Assembly (NCBI RefSeq): GCF_033449965.1
Contig: NZ_CP137761.1
Coordinates: forward strand, 4,092,001-4,156,000
DNA length: 64,000 nt
DNA from: Bacillus sp. T3
GTDB lineage: Bacteria; Bacillota; Bacilli; Bacillales; Cytobacillaceae
Direction: 5' to 3'
Positions 49,806 to 57,724 of this stretch are shown in pieces (position 1 is the stretch's first letter; every line of letters starts with the position of its first letter). A program made the position numbers and the translations under genes. A model generated the notes under the pieces. That model worked only from the letters and a program-made list of their open reading frames with translations. It was not told the origin of the DNA and did no database searches.

Positions 49806-50828
49806 TCATCCACTTGGGTACCAAATGATTTTATTTGGAGGGACGCCGACTTCGATATGATCCTGAATATTCGGAAGGCCGTCCCAAACTGCCAGTTCAA
49901 CCGCCAATGTGATTCCAGCAGCTTCTATTAAAACAATATTTCCTTTTGGTTCATGCTTTACTCGAGTAACGATTCCTTCTCGCCAAACTATGTCTGGATC
50001 GTTTTGATCTACCGTTTTTATTGTCTCCGCATGATTACATTTAGTTCGGATTTTTAAAGCATTCGCCTGGATCCAACCCATCTCTTTAGTTTCATATGTG
50101 TACAATGAGCTTTGAAACCATTGTTGCCAGCTTTGTAAGTGAAAACGATTTGTTAACGAAAAAAATGCAGCAATGTTTTCTGAAGCTGGAGCATGATAAA
50201 AATCAAGCGGTTTACCTGTTTGCAGAATTTCCCCATCCATCATAACACCAACCCTGTCTGCTACAGAATAAGCCTCATCTATATAGTGCGTAACCCAAAG
50301 AATCGAAAATCCTTGCTTCCTTTGAAGCTGATACATCCATTCTGTTAGTTGTTTCCGAAGTGGTGTATCTAATGATGAAAAGGGCTCATCTAATAGCAGC
50401 AAATCTGGTTTCATTACGAGTACCCTCCCTAACGAGACACGCTGCTGCTGACCTCCTGAAAGCTGATGAGGATAGCGATTTCCCAATCCTTCAAGCTGCA
50501 AAATTTTTAAATACTCTTGTGCTCTCATTGTTCGTTCTTTCACTGGTATTCCTTTTGCCCGGAGACCAAATGTCAAATTTTCAATAACCGTCATATGAGG
50601 AAAAAGACGTGGCTCCTGAAAAACAAGCCCTGTTGTTCCCTTTCCATTTTTCCAGGATATTGTTCCAGCCGCTAAAGGTACTAATCCAGCAATTCCTTTT
50701 AGCAACGTCGATTTTCCGCTGCCTGATGGTCCCATTAACACAAATATTTCACTTTCAGCAATTTGCAAATCACACTTTTCGATAATCATTTGCTTTCCAT
50801 AGGTCATACTTATCTCCTTCAGAATCAT
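49806..50828 (-). CDS. ABC importer ATPase (YnjD-like)
   Basis: A 340-residue ATPase. Walker A 'MGPSGSGKSTLLKG', Q-loop 'LVFQEPRLF', signature 'LSGGQQQRVSLGR', Walker B 'LLLLDEPFSSLD', H-loop 'ILWVTHYIDEA'. The C-terminal ~110 residues form a TOBE-like substrate-regulatory domain, usual in iron, molybdate or thiamine-type importers. The ATG at 50828 overlaps the permease stop in ATGA and follows GAGGGGGTGAAGTC. E. coli YnjD is shorter; the extra TOBE region is a difference. Confidence 0.93.
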   Translation of the reverse strand: MILKEISMTYGKQMIIEKCDLQIAESEIFVLMGPSGSGKSTLLKGIAGLVPLAAGTISWKNGKGTTGLVFQEPRLFPHMTVIENLTFGLRAKGIPVKERTMRAQEYLKILQLEGLGNRYPHQLSGGQQQRVSLGRVLVMKPDLLLLDEPFSSLDTPLRKQLTEWMYQLQRKQGFSILWVTHYIDEAYSVADRVGVMMDGEILQTGKPLDFYHAPASENIAAFFSLTNRFHLQSWQQWFQSSLYTYETKEMGWIQANALKIRTKCNHAETIKTVDQNDPDIVWREGIVTRVKHEPKGNIVLIEAAGITLAVELAVWDGLPNIQDHIEVGVPPNKIIWYPSG

Positions 50829-51643
50829 GACTTCACCCCCTCTTTTCGATGATGTAATTTTGCTAAAAGCAGAAAATAAACAAGGACAAAAGCCATAATT
50901 GGGATAAACAGCCAAATGCTATAGGCCGATACCATCGAGGTATTACTGCTTGAGGCAAATGGAAAAATAATTAACGGTAGCGTCAGCAGCGTTCCTCCAC
51001 TCATAATCCATGTAGGTAAATACTGACAAAACGAAATAATTATCACGAACAAACACGACAATAAAAGAGCCGGAAGAATCTGGGGCAATTCAATCCAAAA
51101 TATGATTTGCCAAAAGCCGGCTTCCAAACTGCGCGCTGCTTCTTGCTGACTTAAGCCGAGCAGCTTATACTGATAGGCAACCATCGCAATAAAGTATGGT
51201 AACGTAACGAGAATATGGGCAATTGCTACACATAAATATTCATTGAGAAACTTTAATCGAATCGTAACATCATACAATCCCATGACCGATACAGTTAATG
51301 GGATAAACAACGGACATAGAAGCGTGATAAACACAAAGCCTTTGCCAAAGAATTGCTTTTGACTAAGGATCCTAGCTGCCGGTAAGCCTAGCGCTACACA
51401 TCCGAACACGGTAATGAAAGCAACAGTCACACTATTGATTAAACCTACTACTGCCTTGCCGGATGGTGAAAAAAGGTAAGTCCATGAATCATTATTCATG
51501 ACATCTGGAATCAAGGCTGGCCACGGCCATAGCTTGGTAAAGCTCCATATAATAATCGACAAGAAAGGAAGAACAAGGAAAAAACTAACGATGCTAAAGT
51601 ACAACCAAATCGGGATTTTTTTTAATATTGCTAGTCTCTCCAT
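50825..51643 (-). CDS. ABC importer permease, second half (YnjC C-terminal-like)
   Basis: A 272-residue permease with six membrane segments and the EAA loop 'EAARSLEAGFWQIIFWIELP' that docks to the ATPase. The ATG at 51643 overlaps the preceding permease by 13 bases and follows AAAGGGGCGAAGAGG. In E. coli the two permease halves are fused in YnjC; here they are separate genes. It belongs to the thiamine/iron-type two-permease family. Confidence 0.91.
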   Translation of the reverse strand: MERLAILKKIPIWLYFSIVSFFLVLPFLSIIIWSFTKLWPWPALIPDVMNNDSWTYLFSPSGKAVVGLINSVTVAFITVFGCVALGLPAARILSQKQFFGKGFVFITLLCPLFIPLTVSVMGLYDVTIRLKFLNEYLCVAIAHILVTLPYFIAMVAYQYKLLGLSQQEAARSLEAGFWQIIFWIELPQILPALLLSCLFVIIISFCQYLPTWIMSGGTLLTLPLIIFPFASSSNTSMVSAYSIWLFIPIMAFVLVYFLLLAKLHHRKEGVKS

Positions 51644-52533
51644 CCTCTTCGCCCCTTTCGATACCAGTTCATTTGCAGATAAATAAGGATGATGCCAATC
51701 AACAGTGAGATCATCGCCAGTACTATATTCATCGCAATTGCCATTGGTTGTCGCTCTAGACCAAATTGAGTGTATTCCTGCCACGCGATAACCGGAACAA
51801 ATCGTAACGATGTTCTTGCTAGTAGTGCAGGTATCTCGTATGCTCCGATAGCAAAGGCAAACACTACCCACATTCCTCCTACCCACAAGGGCATCACAAG
51901 TGGAACGATGACCCAGCGAATCATTTGCGAAAAGCTGGCACCTAATCCATTCGCAGTTTCCCTCCATTCATTGATTAATTTTAATAAATAGGGGTAGGTT
52001 AATAAAACAATAAACGGGATTTCCTTCCACATATAGGCCAAGATAACACCGATTCCAAATTGATCATGGACAAGCTCAGGAAATTGTTCAAACGAGTCAA
52101 TCCAGCCCATAGAGTAGGCAATTCGTGAAAACCAGCCAGTTTGCATAAACGCTTGCATCAGCATATAACCAGCTAGTAGGTGGGGTACACCAAACGGGAG
52201 CTGCAAGATAACATGAATCCATGTTCTTTTTGATGAAGAGGCCGCGAGTAAAAGCGCCGTTACCAAACCGATGATTCCTGACAAAAGGGAAATGATAAGC
52301 GCGATTCCAACAGTTACCAGGAAGGAACTTAAAAAACTTGGGTCGATTAATTCCTTGTAGGCACTCGCAAATTGACCATTCCCATAGAATTCGGATTCAA
52401 TTCCGAAGCTGATCAACAGCGATCTGAAAAAGCCGCCGCCAAAAAAGAATAAAACAAATAAAAAGGCTGGTAGGATTCCCAACAGCCCTTTATATTTGTT
52501 TAAAAAATTTGTGACTTTATTCTTTTGATACAT
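51631..52533 (-). CDS. ABC importer permease, first half (YnjC N-terminal-like)
   Basis: A 300-residue permease with about six membrane segments, 'LPFGVPHLLAGYMLMQAFMQ' and the EAA-like loop 'TANGLGASFSQMIRWVIVPL'. I chose the ATG at 52533 (MYQKNKVTN), overlapping the binding-protein gene by 17 bases. Upstream purines GGATGG are the likely ribosome site. It acts with the genes either side. Confidence 0.91.
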   Translation of the reverse strand: MYQKNKVTNFLNKYKGLLGILPAFLFVLFFFGGGFFRSLLISFGIESEFYGNGQFASAYKELIDPSFLSSFLVTVGIALIISLLSGIIGLVTALLLAASSSKRTWIHVILQLPFGVPHLLAGYMLMQAFMQTGWFSRIAYSMGWIDSFEQFPELVHDQFGIGVILAYMWKEIPFIVLLTYPYLLKLINEWRETANGLGASFSQMIRWVIVPLVMPLWVGGMWVVFAFAIGAYEIPALLARTSLRFVPVIAWQEYTQFGLERQPMAIAMNIVLAMISLLIGIILIYLQMNWYRKGRRGWRD

Positions 52534-53788
52534 AATCCATCCAACCTCGTTCAAGCAATTGAACATAATCTGCCCCAATTTCAGGAATTCGATGCTTCAT
52601 TAATTCCTCTTCAGGCAGTGTTGCCGAGCCTCGATCAATTTGTGTAAGCTTTTGTTTATATTTTTCTGGTAAACGTTCCACCGATAAAGACGTATTTTCG
52701 CCCCAATATTTTAAGTCCATTTTCGCAAGTTGTGCATCAGGAGATAATAAATAATTGATCAATACAAGTGCACCACTTGGATTTGGTGAGTTGAACGGAA
52801 CAGTTAAGAAATGGGTATTAGACAATGTTCCTTTTTCTAAAACGAAGGTTTTTGTCGTTTTGGGAAATTCACCGCTGGCAATAAGATTCGATGCTCCTGC
52901 TTCATCATACCCCATCGTCATCCAAACTTCACCATTTTTATAAAGCTGGTCAAGCTGAGCCAAAGATTGTGGATACGATTTTCCTTCCTTCCAAAGGTAA
53001 GGTTCGATTTTATTGAGGTAATCCCACATTTTATTGGCATCTTTCTCCATTAATGATTCATCATATTCTTTTAGATACTCAGAATAGTTTTCGCTTTTTT
53101 CATTTAACACGTGACGGATAAACGCACTGCCTGTAAAATCAGGTGGTGCAGGATAGGTGAATTTGCCTGGATTTTCTTTAACCCATTTTTCGAGCTCATC
53201 CATTGATTTAGGTGGACTTGCTACTTTACTAGAATCATAGCTAAACACAAATTGGACCTTTCCCCATGGAGCCTCATAACCCTTAGTTGGAAAACCAAAA
53301 TCGTATTGCACCTGCGGGCTATCATCATCTACATACTCTTTAAAGTTCGGTAATTTTTCTGTAATAGCACCAAGCAGCAGGTCTTTTTCCTTAGCTGTTT
53401 TAAAATTTTCTCCATTTACCCACAATACATCCATCTCACCTGTTGCTTTATTGGCCTTTTTTTCGGAAAGAAGCTTATTAATAAATTCAGTTGCATCCAT
53501 TGGATAGCGTTTCACTTCAATTTCATATTCCTTCTTTAGCTTCGGAGCGATATATTCGTCGATATAGGCATTAATTCCTTCATCCCCTCCCCACATGTAA
53601 AAATTGACTGTACTCCCTTTTGCTTCGCTTACAATTTGATCCCAGTTTTGATTGAATACGTTCTCGCTCTTTTCTGTTTGTTTATTCGATGTTTGTTGGT
53701 TTTCTTCTTTAGATGAACAGCCACCTACAAATGCCAGTAATACTATAAGTAATAAACTCAAACTACGCTTTAGCTTTAGCTTTTTCAT
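52517..53788 (-). CDS. ABC importer substrate-binding lipoprotein (YnjB-like)
   Basis: A 423-residue extracellular binding protein. The signal peptide ends in the lipobox 'LLAFVGGC' (Cys24), followed by a Ser/Gln/Lys linker. 'STVNFYMWGGDEGINAYIDE' opens the type 2 binding fold, and 'GEMDVLWVNGENF' plus 'PWGKVQFVFSYDSSKV' match the YnjB pattern. The ligand of YnjB is not known; the linked genes suggest a sulfur or selenium compound or a membrane-lipid precursor. Overlap with the small upstream gene is four bases. Confidence 0.9.
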   Translation of the reverse strand: MKKLKLKRSLSLLLIVLLAFVGGCSSKEENQQTSNKQTEKSENVFNQNWDQIVSEAKGSTVNFYMWGGDEGINAYIDEYIAPKLKKEYEIEVKRYPMDATEFINKLLSEKKANKATGEMDVLWVNGENFKTAKEKDLLLGAITEKLPNFKEYVDDDSPQVQYDFGFPTKGYEAPWGKVQFVFSYDSSKVASPPKSMDELEKWVKENPGKFTYPAPPDFTGSAFIRHVLNEKSENYSEYLKEYDESLMEKDANKMWDYLNKIEPYLWKEGKSYPQSLAQLDQLYKNGEVWMTMGYDEAGASNLIASGEFPKTTKTFVLEKGTLSNTHFLTVPFNSPNPSGALVLINYLLSPDAQLAKMDLKYWGENTSLSVERLPEKYKQKLTQIDRGSATLPEEELMKHRIPEIGADYVQLLERGWMDYVSKE

Positions 53789-54015
53789 TCCATGCTCCTT
53801 TCTTTAATCGAACAGCTCGATATACACGTAAAGTAATTCTCCCATAATCCTAGAAAAACATAAAAAGCCAGTAAAAAGCCGTGAACCATCAGCCATTTGT
53901 CGAGCTGAAAAGCTGTAAAGAAGAAATACAGATTGTAAATCATTAGTAATAGCAGTAGCATCCATCTAAAATGCCATACAATTTTTTGCCATTTCACTGC
54001 AGTATCTTGTTTCAT
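53785..54015 (-). CDS. small two-helix membrane protein
   Basis: A 76-residue protein with two hydrophobic segments (about residues 15-33 and 40-58) and a 'CISSC' motif near the C-terminus. Its ATG directly follows the TAA of the UGA-containing gene, and its stop overlaps the binding-protein start, so it is firmly part of the operon. I do not recognise the family. The C-x3-C pair, next to a selenoprotein, could be a redox partner (inference). Confidence 0.75.
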   Translation of the reverse strand: MKQDTAVKWQKIVWHFRWMLLLLLMIYNLYFFFTAFQLDKWLMVHGFLLAFYVFLGLWENYFTCISSCSIKERSME

Positions 54016-54768
54016 TTACCTTTTACGTCCTTTCCATTTATAAGGGAGCTTCATAATCGTTTCTGCCTGATTGATTTCTCTTAAATAATGAATACAATCC
54101 AATAAAATTTGTCTTTGGATGTCTTCCTCGAAAGCTCTGCCAAAGCTACGGCCAAGAGGAAACCGAAGATGCAGTGCTCTTGGAACACGCACTTTTTCCG
54201 TTAAATCAACTAGATGGGTAATTGATATGGTAGGAATCCCCGCTTTTTCAATCTCATATTGAATCAATCCCACGGATTGATGACATATATATCAGCCAGG
54301 ATTTAAGATGACGGCGTCAACTGCTTCTTCTTTAAGTCTTTTCAAAATAAGAGGAATTGTTTCATCGACAAGCGGTTTTGTATTCGGAATATAACCCATT
54401 AAGCCATAATGGGTCGATGCTACTCCCCCAATCATACCCTCAGCTTCTAATTCTTTTAGACTAATCAAAGGAAAGACACAATTGATATCTTCATCCGCAT
54501 CTGTCCGATCAAAATGGGTATGGCTGATCATCAGCTGATCCTTACTGACATCGGCTGGAATGTAGCGTAAACTTGCGTCTCCTGCTTCTACATCAAAGAT
54601 TGGCTGGGTTTTCAAATGAACACCAGATGTTGTGATGAGAGCAAACACGGCTTCCTTTGGGTCTTTTTCAAACTTTTGGAGTGGAATATCCCCTTTAATT
54701 GGATAAACCATATGCTTTGCTTTTTGAGCTACAATCGATTCGATCAAGCGATTCCCTGAAAGCTTCAA
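54016..54768 (-). CDS. GrdB/PrdB-family selenoprotein with in-frame UGA (U-x-x-C)
   Basis: A 250-residue protein of the glycine/sarcosine/betaine/D-proline reductase selenoprotein B family. The frame has one internal stop, TGA at 54292-54294, codon 159. Reading through it joins 'DASLRYIPADVSKDQLMISH' and 'GMIGGVASTHYGLMGYIP' before it to 'CHQSVGLIQYEIEKAGIPTI' after it with no frame change. The junction is 'AVILNPG-U-YICHQS'; as I recall, homologues have CPLCHQT, so U replaces the first Cys of CxxC. A hairpin right after the UGA fits a SECIS. The TTG start overlaps the upstream TGA and has GGAGG. Likely a thiol/selenol redox enzyme; substrate unknown. Confidence 0.87.
54255..54294 (-). promoter_or_regulatory. 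candidate bacterial SECIS element
   Basis: UGA (54294-54292) is followed by an 8-bp stem ATCAATCC/GGATTGAT with apical loop GTG (54281-54263) and a lower ATAT/ATAT helix beyond a symmetric internal loop. The UGA-to-loop distance is 18 bases and the loop begins with G; both fit published bacterial SECIS rules. Confidence 0.75.
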
Positions 54769-55784
54769 TTGGGATTCCTCCTTTCAAAAAGCAAAAATAA
54801 ACCACCGCCTAAGCTTGAAATAGTCACCTGAATGAAAAACAATAATGAAACAGCCACGGCAATTTCATCTGGTACACCTAGTTCCTTAAAGAATAAAATA
54901 TAGCATGTTTCACGCACTCCCATACCATTTAAGCTAACTGGAAGCATCGTTATAAAGGAAATGAGCGATATAATTACGATTAAATCAAGCCACGGAAGGA
55001 CTATGCCAAATCCTAAAAATAATAGCCTATTAATCCAGGCGAGTCCAATCTGGAACAGCAATGATAGAACCCCAATAATAAGCCACCATATCCGGCCTTG
55101 ATAATGGTAATTCTCCGCTTCATTTCCTATTCTGCATAAGGCTTGTATTACTTTATTTATCCCTACTAATAGACGATTAGCTTGGTTGTCATCAGTTCCT
55201 ACTAATCCACTATCGACTTGTAGCGTCTGTCGCTTCATCCACCAACTTAGAATGACCATCATCACAACTATTATAGAAACGACAACAAAAATAGGAAGCA
55301 TGAACGGTCGGACACTCTCCATAAATAGGGATGAGATTAAAACAATCACTGTTAATGCAATGCCACTCGTTAGTCGTTCAAATGCAACAGAGGCTGTAGC
55401 TTGTGGCATCCCAACCCTTTTCCCTAAATAAAAAATACGCATAGCATCTCCACCAATACTGCCTGGCATAAAATTATTAAAAAACAGCCCAATATAGTAA
55501 TATCGCCACAATTTAAAGTAGGAGGTGTCATGTCTTTCATTATCTTTCAAGGATGAATGAACAAGGAGCTGCCATTTCCAAACACTTGAAGCTACCGTTA
55601 ACTGAATTGCAATAAAGGCTGCGATAAAAAAAACAAGGTTGCCCCCCTTCATCAACTGGAGGGCACTTTCCCACTGAATTTTATAAATGAGCCAAGTAAT
55701 CAAACTACCACTGATTACTAATCGAATAAACATTTTGAGCTTTGGTCGAAATAAATGTTTTTGTTCAGAGATTTCAGCCTCCAT
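54765..55784 (-). CDS. lysylphosphatidylglycerol synthase/flippase-like membrane protein (UPF0104)
   Basis: A 339-residue integral membrane protein with about eight segments and the family motifs 'YYIGLFFNNFMPGSIGGDAM' and 'LPVSLNGMGVRETCYILFF'. This is the transmembrane part of MprF without the synthase domain. Such proteins are thought to move lipids or lipid-linked groups across the membrane. The start ATG overlaps the TVP38 stop in TAATG. E. coli ydj/ynj lacks this gene as I recall, so it is a Gram-positive addition to the set. Confidence 0.87.
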   Translation of the reverse strand: MEAEISEQKHLFRPKLKMFIRLVISGSLITWLIYKIQWESALQLMKGGNLVFFIAAFIAIQLTVASSVWKWQLLVHSSLKDNERHDTSYFKLWRYYYIGLFFNNFMPGSIGGDAMRIFYLGKRVGMPQATASVAFERLTSGIALTVIVLISSLFMESVRPFMLPIFVVVSIIVVMMVILSWWMKRQTLQVDSGLVGTDDNQANRLLVGINKVIQALCRIGNEAENYHYQGRIWWLIIGVLSLLFQIGLAWINRLLFLGFGIVLPWLDLIVIISLISFITMLPVSLNGMGVRETCYILFFKELGVPDEIAVAVSLLFFIQVTISSLGGGLFLLFERRNPN

Positions 55785-56956
55785 TAGCTCTTAGCTCCTC
55801 TTTTGTTAGCGATGAGTTTGCTGTGTTTCGGTCGTAACAGCATGCCAATCACGGCTAATGCAACGATAATCGTGAACAAGAAGAATAGGATTTTCACCGT
55901 GTTAGTCGCATTTTGTCCAAGATAGGAGTATAGAATTGTTGCTGGCAGTTGTCCTAAACCAGTTGCCCAGAAAAATTGCCAAAATGAAACAGATGTAACA
56001 CCAGCCGCATAGCTAACTAAATCAAACGAGACAATCGGCAGTAGTCTGGCAATAAAAATCGAGTGTTTTCCATACTTCGCAAAAAACTGATCCCACCATT
56101 CCAGTGCTCTTTTTGTTACGATTTTTTCAACCACCGGACGACCAAAAAATTTAGCAAGATAGAAGCAAAGGACTGCACCTAACATTGCACTACCCCAGGA
56201 AAGGATCGCCCCAAAGAACCACCCAAAAAGGAGTCCATTAGCAAATGTAATAACGAAAGCTGGAAGTGGTGCAATAACTGATTGAAACACCATTATCAAG
56301 CCCGACACAACTGCAGCTAATGGTCCAAATGATAACAAATAGTCACAGAAGCCTTCAACATCGGCATTTTTCAGATAGCTAACAGAATGATTAATCGTAT
56401 CGTGAGGGCCGCCTTGACCTAAATAGATTAGAAAAAATAGGGATAAAAAGATAAAAAGTGATATCATCCCAATCCGGCTCCCGCGAGAAAGGCGATTCCA
56501 TTCCATTTTTGTATGCTTGTTTAATGTAATTGGATATTTATGAGCCAAAAGGAGCATGATGAAGCCCATAATGAGACCAACAATTAAGTACGTGTTCATA
56601 CTGCTAAGCGTTAAGCTGTTTTCTAAAAATAGAGCTTTTCTTGCCAAATAAGCTGGCGAGATAGCGATACTTTTTTCGTTAACAATACTGATTGACACTA
56701 CGGCAATGCTAACAATAGATAAGATAGTGCTTATACGTTTTTTTTCCCATAACGCAATTGAGCTTGCATTCATAAACACCCTTGCAAAATAAACCCATAT
56801 GCCCGTTACAGTCATAACGGTTATCATCATTTCGCTGTCAAAACGCATATCGACGAACTGACTTTGAATCATTAAGAGGGATAATGCCATTCCGACTATA
56901 AAAAACAGGAACACAGCCGCAAAAAAATGGATTACTCCGCTTAATACTTGTTCCAT
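55784..56956 (-). CDS. TVP38/TMEM64 (VTT domain) membrane protein, YdjX/YdjZ-like
   Basis: A 390-residue membrane protein. About five N-terminal helices (residues 1-170) are joined to a VTT/SNARE-associated domain (about 200-375) with 'APLPAFVITFANGLLFGWFF' and the G-rich 'LARLLPIVSFDLVSYAAG'. DedA-related proteins of this kind are proposed lipid scramblases or transporters. The N-terminal half is an extension beyond the usual ~220 residues. The start follows AGAGGTGGGAAAGAAGC. Confidence 0.88.
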   Translation of the reverse strand: MEQVLSGVIHFFAAVFLFFIVGMALSLLMIQSQFVDMRFDSEMMITVMTVTGIWVYFARVFMNASSIALWEKKRISTILSIVSIAVVSISIVNEKSIAISPAYLARKALFLENSLTLSSMNTYLIVGLIMGFIMLLLAHKYPITLNKHTKMEWNRLSRGSRIGMISLFIFLSLFFLIYLGQGGPHDTINHSVSYLKNADVEGFCDYLLSFGPLAAVVSGLIMVFQSVIAPLPAFVITFANGLLFGWFFGAILSWGSAMLGAVLCFYLAKFFGRPVVEKIVTKRALEWWDQFFAKYGKHSIFIARLLPIVSFDLVSYAAGVTSVSFWQFFWATGLGQLPATILYSYLGQNATNTVKILFFLFTIIVALAVIGMLLRPKHSKLIANKRGAKS

Positions 56957-56981
56957 GCTTCTTTCCCACCTCTATTTCTTT

Positions 56982-57170
56982 CTATTGTAAGATTGAATAC
57001 ATTAACACAACTGGACTGCCATCTGCAGGTAACAAGTCTGGATTACCACGGAATTCTGCAAGGCCACCATCAAATGTGTCAACTATGTGAGAGGCATTTG
57101 AAGTAATACCTGCCTGGACAAGAATCAAAGCACATGTTGCAGCCTGTCATCTTTTGACTTTGAGTGTCAT
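56982..57170 (-). other. short UGA-interrupted reading frame upstream of the TVP38 gene
   Basis: From an ATG at 57170 with GAGGAAAC upstream, a 62-codon frame is open except for TGA at codon 8: 'MTLKVKR', then UGA, 'QAATCALILVQAGITS', ending 'DGGLAEFRGNPDLLPADG' and 'SPVVLMYSILQ', with TAG at 56982-56984. Codon choice looks protein-like and the spacing to the TVP38 ribosome site is operon-like. No convincing SECIS is seen: the nearest hairpin loop is about 9 bases from the UGA. An overlapping frame gives 'MTGCNMCFDSCPGRYYFKC'. It is either a second small selenoprotein or a truncated gene. Confidence 0.4.
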
Positions 57171-57236
57171 AGTTTCCTCAATTCGTGCAACGCTAGAGGG
57201 TCTGTCCCCCAGTGCTTTGCTGGCTTAAAGTGTTTC

Positions 57237-57650
57237 CTATTTTGTACTTATAATAAATGCTTTTACATATTGAATTACTACGACTGCCATGATGACTAAT
57301 AAAAAGAAGTGATAGGCTGCTAATTCTGTATTGAACAGTAATATAATCACACCGATGATATTTGCTACTATGGCAACCAAAAATAATCCTGTTTTCCCAT
57401 TTCTTTTAAAACGTCTTACTAGATTCCCTAAACATATGGCAACGCCTAAAATAAAAATGAAAAGGTATAGATGATTGAGTGAAGGTGTAAACATCTTGTT
57501 TTCAAACCACATCTTTTTATAAGTTAAATACCTTGCAACCCCCATTTTCTGAGTTGAATATCTTTCTAATAAAACCACCGCTGAAATTATAACCATTTGG
57601 AGGATTGAAAGTGCCATATTAAAGATGGACCTCATTTTATTTTTAACCAT
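57237..57650 (-). CDS. small four-helix membrane protein in the selenoprotein cluster
   Basis: A 137-residue protein with four hydrophobic segments (about residues 10-27, 58-77, 88-106, 112-131) and basic loops. The start has a strong GGAGGTGGTTGA. I do not recognise a family. It is 75 bases after the rhodanese stop and probably co-transcribed with it. Confidence 0.75.
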   Translation of the reverse strand: MVKNKMRSIFNMALSILQMVIISAVVLLERYSTQKMGVARYLTYKKMWFENKMFTPSLNHLYLFIFILGVAICLGNLVRRFKRNGKTGLFLVAIVANIIGVIILLFNTELAAYHFFLLVIMAVVVIQYVKAFIISTK

Positions 57651-57724
57651 TCAACCACCTCCTTTAGTAAGAAGAAAAGACAATATAACTTATATCATAT
57701 TGTCCTTTCACTCGAATATTAAGA

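Noticed and set aside
54016..54273. Second half of the GrdB-like gene as an independent gene starting at a GTG
   Set aside because: No ribosome site before the GTG, the frame continues exactly from the UGA, and the family needs both halves.
56982..57170. Firm call of a second selenoprotein
   Set aside because: The UGA lies at codon 8 but no hairpin at the proper distance supports Sec insertion; kept only as a candidate.
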